NCBI RefSeq assembly: GCF_008033135.1
Contig: NZ_CP041335.1
Span: forward strand, 2,671,925 to 2,735,924
DNA length: 64,000 bases
Direction of reading: 5' to 3'
Source of the DNA: Chitinolyticbacter meiyuanensis
GTDB taxonomy: Bacteria > Pseudomonadota > Gammaproteobacteria > Burkholderiales > Chitinibacteraceae
The notes under the pieces are model-generated. The model was given only the letters and a program-made list of their open reading frames with translations, was not told the DNA's origin and made no database searches. Made by a program: the position numbers and the translations under genes. Below, one piece after another: positions 55,414 to 64,000 of the stretch (position 1 is its first letter; each line of letters starts with the position of its first letter).

Positions 55414-57824
55414 AGCAGCGGCTGATGATCGTCGAGGACGAGCGCATCGTGGCGCTCGACCTCAAGCACAACCTGGAATACCTCGGCTACGAGGTCGTCG
55501 CCGTCAGCGCGCGTGGCTTGGATGCGATCGCGCTCGCCGGTGAGCTGCGGCCCGATCTGGTGCTGATGGACATCAACCTGGGCGAAGGCATGGATGGCAC
55601 CGAGGCAGCCCAGGAGATCTGCGATCGCTACCGCATCCCGGTGGTGTTCCTCACCGCCTATGCCGAGGAAAAGACGCTGGCGCGTGCCGAGGCCACCCAG
55701 CCCTATGGCTACCTGCTCAAGCCGTTCGAACTGCGCGAACTGGAGGCCACCATCCGCATGGCGCTGGCCCGGCGCCAGGCCGAGCTCGGCACCGAGCGTG
55801 CCGAAGCCCGGCTGCGCCTCGCGGTCGATGCGGCCACGCTGGGCGTGTGGGAATGGTGGCCCGAGCGCGACGAGCTGCACTGCTATGGCCACCTCGAACA
55901 CATCCTCGGCATCGCCCCCAACCACCTCCACGACGATGGCCTGCTCGCGCTGGTCAACCCGGCCGATCGCGGCGAGCTGGCGCGGCGACTGGAGCAGGAC
56001 GACGCCGTCGATACCACGGTGCAGGCACAACGCCCGGACGGCACGCCGCTGTGGCTCGATCTGCACGCCAAATTCCATCACAACGACGGCGGTCCGCGCG
56101 TGATCGGCGTGGTACGCGATGTGACCGAGCGGCGTCTGAACGAAGAACGGCTGCGTCAGGCAGCTGTGGTGTTCCAGAGCACGCCGCAGTGCATCATCGT
56201 CACCGACGCCGCGCGCCGGGTGATCAGCGTGAACCCGGCCTTCAGCGAGCTGACCGGGCACAGCGTCGACAGCGTGCTTGGCGCCGACCCGGACGAATTC
56301 CTGCATCTGCGCCGGCACAGCGACCAGTTCTACCCTCGCCTGCTGGCCAACCCTGACGGCTACTGGCATGGCGAGATTGCCTGTCGGCGCGCCGACGGCA
56401 CCAGCTTTCCCGCGTGGGAGCACGTCTGCGTGGTGCTCGACGACGACAAGCTGCCAAGCAACTACATCCTGAGCTTTTCCGATATCAGCCCCATTCGCGA
56501 GGCCGAGGCGCAGATCAGCCAGCTGGCCTATCACGACGCGCTGACCGGCCTCGGCAACCGCCACCAACTCGACGACCGGCTGGAAATCGAGATCGAGCGC
56601 GCCAGCCTGGCCCGGCATCGCTTGGCAGTGCTGTTCATCGATCTGGATGGCTTCAAGCTCATCAACGACACCCTGGGCCACGCGGTCGGCGACCAACTAC
56701 TGCAGACGGTGGCCCGCCGCCTCAAGCGGGTGCTGCGCCGCACCGACATCGCCATCCGCATGGGCGGCGACGAATTCGTGGTGATCGCCGCCGAGCTGTC
56801 GCGGCTGGAGGATTGCGCGGTGCTGGCCGAGAAACTGCTCGACACCATCCGCGAGCCGATCGAGCTGGAACGGCAACGGCTCAGTGTCTCTGCCAGCCTG
56901 GGCATTGCCATCTATCCGGAGAACGGCACCACCACCGCATCGTTGCTCGCTGCAGCGGACAGCGCCATGTACGAGGCCAAGGCGCGCGGCCGCAACCGTT
57001 ACGCCTTCTATTCGCCGGACATGGCCGAGCATGCGCGCGAGCGCATGGTGATGGAACAAGGGCTGCTGCAGGCGCTGACACGGCAGGAGCTGCTGCTGCA
57101 TTACCAACCGGTGATCGCGCTCGACCATGGCCACCTGATCGGCGTGGAAGCGCTGGTGCGCTGGCAGCATCCGGAACTCGGACTGGTGCCACCGGCACGC
57201 TTCATCCCGGTGGCCGAGGACAGCGGCTTGATCGAGCGCATCGGTGCCTGGGTGCTGCGGACGGCCTGCGAGCAGGCCCAAGCCTGGCGCGACGCCGGCC
57301 TGCCGCCGCTACGCATGGCGGTGAATGTGGCGGTGCGCCAGTTGATGTCCGATACCTTCGTCGATCTGGTCGCCCGCACCATCGAAGAGACCGGCATCGA
57401 TCCCGCATCGCTGGAGCTGGAGATCACCGAATCGGCCATTCTCTCGGTCGAGCACAGCCGGGACTTGCTGCTGCGGCTGAAGGCACTCGGCCTCAGCATC
57501 GCCATCGACGACTTCGGCACCGGCTTCTCGTCGCTGTCGCTGCTCAAGCACCTGCCGGTGGACCGGATCAAGATCGATCGATCCTTCGTGATGGACCTGC
57601 CGCAGGACCAGAACGATGTGGCCATCACCCATGCCATCGTCGCGCTCGCCAAGAGCATGGGTCTGGCGCTCACTGCCGAAGGCATCGAGACCGTCGAGCA
57701 GCATGCCTTCCTGCGCCAGCTGCAGGTGGAGGATGGCCAGGGTTATCTCTTCAGCAAGCCGCAACCGCCGGATGCGCTGCAACCCTTGCTGGAGCGTAGC
57801 GGCAACGGCCAGACGGCGGGCTGA
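55410..57824 (+). CDS. response regulator with PAS, GGDEF and EAL domains
   Basis: An 804-aa regulator of cyclic di-GMP. REC domain 1-120 with phospho-Asp in DLVLMDINLGEG, two PAS domains (about 130-245 and 255-375), GGDEF domain with an intact GGDEF (452-456) and EAL domain with intact EAL (580-582), ITES, DDFGTGFSSLSLL and KIDRSFV motifs. Both activities are thus possible. Its start overlaps the histidine kinase stop (ATGA); the kinase is its likely partner. Confidence 0.95.
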   Translation: MKQRLMIVEDERIVALDLKHNLEYLGYEVVAVSARGLDAIALAGELRPDLVLMDINLGEGMDGTEAAQEICDRYRIPVVFLTAYAEEKTLARAEATQPYGYLLKPFELRELEATIRMALARRQAELGTERAEARLRLAVDAATLGVWEWWPERDELHCYGHLEHILGIAPNHLHDDGLLALVNPADRGELARRLEQDDAVDTTVQAQRPDGTPLWLDLHAKFHHNDGGPRVIGVVRDVTERRLNEERLRQAAVVFQSTPQCIIVTDAARRVISVNPAFSELTGHSVDSVLGADPDEFLHLRRHSDQFYPRLLANPDGYWHGEIACRRADGTSFPAWEHVCVVLDDDKLPSNYILSFSDISPIREAEAQISQLAYHDALTGLGNRHQLDDRLEIEIERASLARHRLAVLFIDLDGFKLINDTLGHAVGDQLLQTVARRLKRVLRRTDIAIRMGGDEFVVIAAELSRLEDCAVLAEKLLDTIREPIELERQRLSVSASLGIAIYPENGTTTASLLAAADSAMYEAKARGRNRYAFYSPDMAEHARERMVMEQGLLQALTRQELLLHYQPVIALDHGHLIGVEALVRWQHPELGLVPPARFIPVAEDSGLIERIGAWVLRTACEQAQAWRDAGLPPLRMAVNVAVRQLMSDTFVDLVARTIEETGIDPASLELEITESAILSVEHSRDLLLRLKALGLSIAIDDFGTGFSSLSLLKHLPVDRIKIDRSFVMDLPQDQNDVAITHAIVALAKSMGLALTAEGIETVEQHAFLRQLQVEDGQGYLFSKPQPPDALQPLLERSGNGQTAG

Positions 57825-57904
57825 ACAACAGCGGCAGGCTCGCCGAAACGGCGCACTCGCTCTACACTCTCGCCCATCGTTGCAACCCCGCAGGCTCCAT
57901 ACCC

Positions 57905-59572
<1,668 letters not shown>

Positions 59573-59587
59573 GCGTATCTGTCTTCG

Positions 59588-59622
59588 AAAATAAACCGGC
59601 CTTTCGGCCGGTTTATTTTTTT
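59588..59622. terminator. bidirectional intrinsic terminator
   Basis: A 14-bp perfect stem (AAAATAAACCGGCC/GGCCGGTTTATTTT) with loop TTTC and a T run, between the convergent ettA and DUF2314-like genes. Confidence 0.9.
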
Positions 59623-59654
59623 CTCAACAAAAGCAAGATCCAGCAATTCGATAA

Positions 59655-60219
59655 TCAAGCATATCGTTCCACGCCAACGTGTTCGTCGAATGCCGCAATT
59701 TCGTTGGCATTCAACTTGGATCTGCTGTATCTCAGCGAATAGCCGCCATAAAGCGTGCCTTTGTCGTTGATCATCCAGTCCTGAATAGTCGCATCCGGAA
59801 TGCTGAGCTGCTGCCCCACGACGTGATGTTCGAAATCGTTCGGCAATTCGAATATCTCGCCGGTAAAACCAGAAGCTTCGTCGGAGATCACCAGAAGCCA
59901 CATATAGGCTTGGAACTGCGGCTCCGACAACAAGACCCTCACAAGTGGAAAAGCATCGTCATCGGCTCTTTCTGCGATTAAAGCACGGAAGTAGTCCAGC
60001 GTACTTCGGGCAGCAACGATCGTTTCCTGAAAATCATCGTCTTCGGTTGTGACATAGGAAAACCGGGCACCAGGCTCCACTTTTAACCATGATGACAGCC
60101 GAACTGTCTCTGATTCCAAGCACTTCTTCTTCATCCAGCGGGGCCCCTTTTTCATCTTCGGCTCTTAGCAAGACCGCGCTCAATGGCGGGATAAACAAAG
60201 GAACCAGATCGCTCGCCAT
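59655..60219 (-). pseudogene. frameshifted DUF2314-like gene
   Basis: Two frames join into one protein of about 188 aa. The 5' frame (from ATG 60219) gives MASDLVPLFIPPLSAVLLRA and EEEVLGIRDSSAVIMVK; the other frame (stop at 59655) continues VEPGARFSYVTTEDDDFQET and ends with DWMINDKGTLYGGYSLRYSR, a DUF2314-like end. They meet at a run of four A on the coding strand (60081-60084); three A would restore one frame. The second part has its own ATG at 60155. The gene is clearly AT-richer than its neighbours, suggesting recent gain. Function is unknown. Confidence 0.65.
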
Positions 60220-60321
60220 CTCTCATCTCCTGCAATATTTCAACAGAAATGCCGGTTGCCAGTTGTCGCACAGGCCAGCATGCTTGCTCATGGAATGTAC
60301 CAATAACCAATCAGCTGCAGA

Positions 60322-61506
60322 ATGCACTTATCGAGTCTGAACCTGCCTACCGCTTATTGGCCTGATTACGCCGGCAACAGCCTGCTCAACCTGATGAGCA
60401 CGCTGAGCCGCGAACTCACCGGCCCCGCACTCGGGCATGCGCCACTGAGCCATCCACTGCTAGACGGCATAGGCCGACGTCGCCACGTGGCGATGATCCT
60501 GATCGATGGGCTGGGCGAGGCGCAACTTGATCGGCTGGGCGCTGGCGGCTGGCTGCACGCCGCACCACGCACGGTGATCGACAGCGTGTTTCCGCCCACC
60601 ACGGCGGCGGCCGTGACCACGATCCTGACCGGGCGCTCGCCGGCCGAGCATGGTTTGATCGGCTGGCACCAGCTTCATGGCGAGGAAATCATTGCGCCGT
60701 TGCCACTCTACGTGCGCCACCCTGCCGCATCGCCCAGCATGCCCGAAGCCTTGGCTGCATCGCTCTATGCAGCACCGCCGCTGTTCGATCGTCTTGACCG
60801 GTCAGCCACCTTGCTGATGCCGGATTTCATCTGCGATTCGCCGTGCAGCGGCCATCATGGTGGCCAAGCCGCGCGCCTGCCCTACCGCGATTTCGACGAT
60901 GCCTTCGCCCAGTTGACCGCGCGGCTGGCGCAGGCTGAGCCGACCTTCCAATACCTCTACCTGCCGCAACTCGATACGCTGATGCACGAGCGCGGCCCCA
61001 CATCCGTCGAAGCCGCAGCGCTGTTCGCCGAACTGGAAGCGCACCTTGTGCGATTGGCAGAGCACGCCAGCCGGCACGATGCCGCCATCGTCATCACCGC
61101 CGATCACGGCTTCGTGCACGCACCAGCCGAGCAATGGATCGACATCGACCGCATCGCGCCGCTGGCAGAACTGCTGATCCGGCCATTGTCCGGTGAAACT
61201 CGGCTTGCCTATTGCCACCTGCAACCGGGCAGCATCGAACGATTCATGGCGCTGGCGCAGGCCCACGTCGGCCACGCCTGCTGGCCCGTCGAGAGCTGCC
61301 GGTTGCTCGAAGCCGGTGTGTTCGGCCCCGGCTCGCCGCACCCGGAGCTGGCACGCCGCTGCGGCGACGTGACCCTGATTGCCAAGCCAGGCTGGAACCT
61401 GCGCGATACGCTGCCCGGAGAGCGGCGGCTGCAGCTGGCGGGCGTGCATGCAGGGGTGACGGCGGAGGAAATACGGATTCCGCTGATCGTGCTGCGGCCA
61501 CGCTAG
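60322..61506 (+). CDS. alkaline phosphatase/phosphodiesterase superfamily protein
   Basis: A 394-aa enzyme of the nucleotide pyrophosphatase/phosphodiesterase group. VAMILIDGLGEAQLDRLGAG supplies the first metal Asp, VFPPTTAAAVTTILTGRSPA the nucleophile Thr, LPQLDTLMHERGP the D-x-x-x-H pair, and VITADHGFVHAP the second Asp-His set. No signal peptide is apparent, so it may be cytoplasmic. The substrate is unknown. Confidence 0.88.
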   Translation: MHLSSLNLPTAYWPDYAGNSLLNLMSTLSRELTGPALGHAPLSHPLLDGIGRRRHVAMILIDGLGEAQLDRLGAGGWLHAAPRTVIDSVFPPTTAAAVTTILTGRSPAEHGLIGWHQLHGEEIIAPLPLYVRHPAASPSMPEALAASLYAAPPLFDRLDRSATLLMPDFICDSPCSGHHGGQAARLPYRDFDDAFAQLTARLAQAEPTFQYLYLPQLDTLMHERGPTSVEAAALFAELEAHLVRLAEHASRHDAAIVITADHGFVHAPAEQWIDIDRIAPLAELLIRPLSGETRLAYCHLQPGSIERFMALAQAHVGHACWPVESCRLLEAGVFGPGSPHPELARRCGDVTLIAKPGWNLRDTLPGERRLQLAGVHAGVTAEEIRIPLIVLRPR

Positions 61507-61522
61507 CAGCGCCGCAACGGAA

Positions 61523-62137
61523 TCAGACGCTGATGCTGGTCGGCTCGTCAGCCACGCAGGCAATCCGGCCAACTTGCCCGCCGTGCAGGTGGAACACGGC
61601 ATCCTGCGGCATGTCCTGCTGCCACATCGCCGCCGGTTCAATACCGAGGTAGACGCCGCGTAACACACGGCCGAGCATGCCGTGCGCAATCACGATCAGG
61701 CGCTCGGGCCGTTCAGCGTCGTCGAGAAAATCCATCACCCGGGCGGCGACATCGGTATAAGGTTCGCCGCCGGGCGACGCAAAGTGCCAGTCCGGCCGCA
61801 CTGCAAGCTCTGGCTGCTCGGAGTGCAATGTGGGCACGTGCAAGGTTTCCCATTCACCGAAGCCCACTTCCATCAGCCGTGGCTCGGCGCGAACGGCGTC
61901 GGGCGCCAAGCCCAGTTGCTCGCTCACCAGCCTGGCCGTCTGCATGGCCCGGCCCAGCGGGCTGGCCCACACCTGCCAACCGCCAGCGCCGCCCAATTCC
62001 CGACGCAGCGTGGCGCCCATGGCGCGAGCCTGGGCAATACCCAGCTCGGTCAGTGGGGAATCGCACTGGCCTTGCAGCCGGCGATCGCGGTTGTATTCGG
62101 TCTGGCCATGGCGCAGCAGGTATAGGGTACGGTGCAT
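61523..62137 (-). CDS. histidine phosphatase family protein
   Basis: A 204-aa phosphoglycerate mutase-like phosphatase. LYLLRHGQTEYNRDRRLQG is the catalytic RHG motif with the phospho-His; SPLGRAMQTARLV, GFGEWE and VIAHGMLGRVLRG supply the other active-site Arg, Glu and His. The frame extends to 62194; homology starts at MHRTLYLLRHG (62137). The substrate is not predictable. It lies 64 bp downstream of focA on the same strand. Confidence 0.9.
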   Translation of the reverse strand: MHRTLYLLRHGQTEYNRDRRLQGQCDSPLTELGIAQARAMGATLRRELGGAGGWQVWASPLGRAMQTARLVSEQLGLAPDAVRAEPRLMEVGFGEWETLHVPTLHSEQPELAVRPDWHFASPGGEPYTDVAARVMDFLDDAERPERLIVIAHGMLGRVLRGVYLGIEPAAMWQQDMPQDAVFHLHGGQVGRIACVADEPTSISV

Positions 62138-62200
62138 CGGTCGAACTGGATCGGGAAAAGACGACAGTGTAATGGTCGGCCCTTGCCGCGCCAACGCAGC

Positions 62201-63064
62201 TTACTGTACCGCGCTTGCCGGATCGGCCATCGGCGCCGACGCGGTACGTGCATTGCCCGCTGGCTGCTTGGCCGGATAGAGCACTGCATAGGCCAGACCA
62301 AATACCACTGCGCCGCCAACGAGGTTGCCCAGCGTTGCGGGAACCAGGTTGGCCCAGATGAACTGGCCCCAGCTCACGTCGAGCCCGGCCAGCATTGCGG
62401 CGGGGATGAAGAACATGTTGGCGATGCTGTGCTCCAGCCCCAGCGCGACAAAGGCCATCACCGGCAGCCAGATCGCCACCATGCGGCCCAGCGTGTCACG
62501 TGCGCTGTAGCCTTGCCAGGCGGCGAGGCACACCAGCAGGTTGGCGAGTACGCCCTTCATGAAGGTCATCCAGAACGGGTGCGACAGCTTGCCCTGCGCC
62601 AGCTTCAGCAGATAAGCGGTCCAGGGCTCGCCCGGCACCAGAATGCCGGTCAGCCAGCCGAAGCACAGCGCGGCGAGCAGGGCACCGACGAAATTGCCGG
62701 CGTACGACACGCCCAGCACCCGCGCCATGTCCGCCCCACCGATCTCGCGGCGCCAGGCAGCCACCGTCTGCGTGGCGCAGTTGGAGGTAAAGAGATCGAC
62801 GCCGGTAAGCACTACAGCGATGAAGCCCAGCGGGAATACCGCGCCGAACACCAGTTTGACAAGGCCGGGATCGCTGCTTGCCAACCCGGTCATCCCGCCG
62901 GCCACCACCAGCGCCAACAGGCCACCCAGCGCGATGTAGATGCCGCCCAGTACCGCCATCAGCCCGAGTCGTGGCAGCGGCAATGCCGCCTTGTCGACAG
63001 CGCCATGCGCTACGTAGTCGACGATTTCGGCAGGAGAGCGCAGGTTGGAAGCGGAATCAGACAT
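62201..63064 (-). CDS. focA: formate/nitrite transporter family protein
   Basis: A 287-aa pentameric channel with six helices for formate, nitrite or a related anion. The signatures are PAEIVDYVAHGAVDKAALPL, VLTGVDLFTSNC, KGVLANLLVCLAAW (G-x-x-x-N-W/L-x-V-C) and LEHSIANMFFIPAA with the conserved His/Asn. It is closer to FocA than to NirC by the first region. Start at 63064; a near-consensus FNR site lies about 100 bp upstream, fitting anaerobic control. No pflB is next to it. Confidence 0.9.
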   Translation of the reverse strand: MSDSASNLRSPAEIVDYVAHGAVDKAALPLPRLGLMAVLGGIYIALGGLLALVVAGGMTGLASSDPGLVKLVFGAVFPLGFIAVVLTGVDLFTSNCATQTVAAWRREIGGADMARVLGVSYAGNFVGALLAALCFGWLTGILVPGEPWTAYLLKLAQGKLSHPFWMTFMKGVLANLLVCLAAWQGYSARDTLGRMVAIWLPVMAFVALGLEHSIANMFFIPAAMLAGLDVSWGQFIWANLVPATLGNLVGGAVVFGLAYAVLYPAKQPAGNARTASAPMADPASAVQ

Positions 63065-63162
63065 GGCGATAAACCGGGCTATTGCAATGCCATCGTTATA
63101 CCGCCGCCCTTCACGCCCGGGATGTGGCAAATGAACAAAGCGCCGTGAAATGCGGTGCTTTG

Positions 63163-63176
63163 CTGATCCAGATCAA
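63163..63176 (-). promoter_or_regulatory. FNR/ANR-type site upstream of focA
   Basis: CTGATCCAGATCAA matches the FNR consensus TTGAT-N4-ATCAA at 9 of 10 specific bases. It lies about 105 bp from the focA start, in the right place to activate it when oxygen is low. Confidence 0.6.
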
Positions 63177-63200
63177 ACGCGGCCTGCTAGCGCACAGCGA

Positions 63201-63839
63201 TCACAGCCGGTAAGCCAGCGAGGTCATCACTTTGGAGGTGGCCTGCATCAGCGATTTCACCGGCAACGGCAGCTCGGCCGCGCCCAGCTCCACTGCGAGC
63301 TCGGCGTGTTCGGTTTCATCGGTGTGCATCTGGCTGACGATGGCGCGGCTCTTGGTATCCTGCGCCGGCAACTCCTGCAGATGGCCCTGCAGGTGGGCAC
63401 CGACCTGACGCTCGGTTTCCGCCAGAAAACCCAGGTTCCACTTGTCGCCGATCAGCCCGGCCGTTACGCCGATCGCCAGGCTGCCGGCATAACACAGCGG
63501 ATTGAGCACGCTGACGTGACCGCCAAGCTCGCGGATGCGGCGCTCGGTCCAGGCGAGGTGCTCCACCTCCTCGTGCGCGGCTTCGCGCAGCGCCTCGCGG
63601 GTGGCCGGATCACGCGCGGTGAGCGATTGCCCCTGATACAACGCCTGTGCACACACCTCGCCGCAATGATTCACGCGCATCAGGCCGGCGGCATGTGCCT
63701 TGTCGCCAGCGGAGAGCGCTGCCTCATCGATGATGTGTGCATCGGGATGCGGCCGGGCACTGCTGGCGCTGGCGGCCAGCGTGCGCAAGGCAAGGTCGAA
63801 TTCGGTGATCAGGGTGTCGATCGAAGGCAGTTTCAGCAT
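63201..63839 (-). CDS. coq7: 2-polyprenyl-3-methyl-6-methoxy-1,4-benzoquinone monooxygenase
   Basis: Coq7 adds the C6 hydroxyl in ubiquinone biosynthesis, using a diiron site and oxygen. The 212-aa product has the ferritin-like ligands: MRVNHCGEVCAQALYQGQ (Glu), AAHEEVEHLAWTERRI (Glu and E-x-x-H) and MHTDETEHAELAVELG (Glu and E-x-x-H). It is shorter at the start than some homologs but normal for betaproteobacteria. The frame extends to 63908; the family start is MLKLPSIDTLI (63839). Confidence 0.94.
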   Translation of the reverse strand: MLKLPSIDTLITEFDLALRTLAASASSARPHPDAHIIDEAALSAGDKAHAAGLMRVNHCGEVCAQALYQGQSLTARDPATREALREAAHEEVEHLAWTERRIRELGGHVSVLNPLCYAGSLAIGVTAGLIGDKWNLGFLAETERQVGAHLQGHLQELPAQDTKSRAIVSQMHTDETEHAELAVELGAAELPLPVKSLMQATSKVMTSLAYRL

Positions 63840-63883
63840 GGATGGATCTCTGGCGGAACGCGGATTCCGGCGGGGGTGCGTGC

Positions 63884-63889
63884 TATGAT
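63884..63889 (+). promoter_or_regulatory. extended -10 element for the gene at 63923
   Basis: TGCTATGAT is an extended -10 (TGN-TATGAT), 33 bp before the ATG at 63923. No clear -35 is present, as is common for extended -10 promoters. Confidence 0.4.
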
Positions 63890-63922
63890 ACCCGCCATTT
63901 CCCCACACCGAGTCACACGTCG

Positions 63923-64000
63923 ATGAAATCGCTGCTTTGCGCCGCTCTGCTCTTCGTTGCTGGTACCGCCCTGGCTGCCGACCCGCAGGTCGAACTCGTC
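63923..64000 (+). CDS. exported protein, 5' end only
   Basis: The last 26 codons of the window open a frame MKSLLCAALLFVAGTALAA followed by DPQVELV. The first 19 residues are a signal peptide. The mature start PQVELV resembles the N-terminus of periplasmic cyclophilin-type peptidyl-prolyl isomerases, but too little is visible to decide. Confidence 0.55.
   Translation, partial: MKSLLCAALLFVAGTALAADPQVELV

Overview
The window is dense, GC-rich bacterial chromosome with about 70 genes, short intergenic gaps and many ATGA start/stop overlaps. The gene families (DUF2863, a LolC/LolD pair, Coq7, MdfA-type efflux, a leuCDB cluster with an entericidin between leuC and leuD) point to a betaproteobacterium, probably of the order Neisseriales (Chromobacteriaceae/Chitinibacteraceae-like). 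This placement is inferred from gene content. I saw no rRNA, tRNA, IS element, prophage or CRISPR array.

Layout. 1-4717 (minus): leucine biosynthesis, leuC, entericidin, leuD and a left-truncated leuB, with nagB and a secreted protein inserted between leuD and leuB. 4848-9489: an MmyB-type regulator with a palindromic operator, a secreted barnase with its barstar, a ferritin-like DUF455/CPCC pair, a small HTH protein, a radical SAM protein and a universal stress protein. 9601-20919: thioesterase/TerB-like pair, a chemoreceptor whose only possible sensor domain is C-terminal, an unannotated 25-codon ORF on the minus strand, a DNA glycosylase, an SDR, a Vps62-like secreted protein, a ceramidase-like membrane protein, DUF3616, mdfA, mnmC and an LprI-like protein. 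21073-23384 (minus): class I fumarase and a periplasmic binding protein.

23545-30288 is the most unusual stretch. A PhnF-like GntR regulator heads a packed operon (Nudix, thpR, TerB-like). After a divergent Spo0M-like gene comes an rtcB operon with an elaborate leader: a consensus -35, an 11-codon ORF with a strong ribosome binding site, and two tandem hairpins. rtcB is followed by an ASCH protein, an unrecognised 299-aa protein with an EIQ-N-DW motif, and a 51-aa basic protein. ThpR and RtcB act on the same RNA end (2',3'-cyclic phosphate), so this may be an RNA end-repair neighbourhood.

30336-33130 (minus): a corrinoid adenosyltransferase, two small secreted paralogs (one frameshifted), a TPR protein and ybaK. 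33235-43576: selO, a macA-macB-outer membrane factor export operon, lolCD, and a DEAD-box helicase with an Arg-Gly-rich repeat tail. 43660-46275: YkgJ, GNAT, rnk, DUF2863. 46333-53277 (minus): a complete sugar module (LacI regulator, ABC ATPase, permease, binding protein, TIM-barrel isomerase/epimerase, Gfo/Idh/MocA dehydrogenase) with two matching LacI-type operators. 53656-57824: a two-component PAS kinase and REC-PAS-GGDEF-EAL pair. 57905-64000: ettA, an AT-rich frameshifted DUF2314-like gene, a phosphodiesterase, a histidine phosphatase, focA with a near-consensus FNR site, coq7, and the 5' end of an exported protein.
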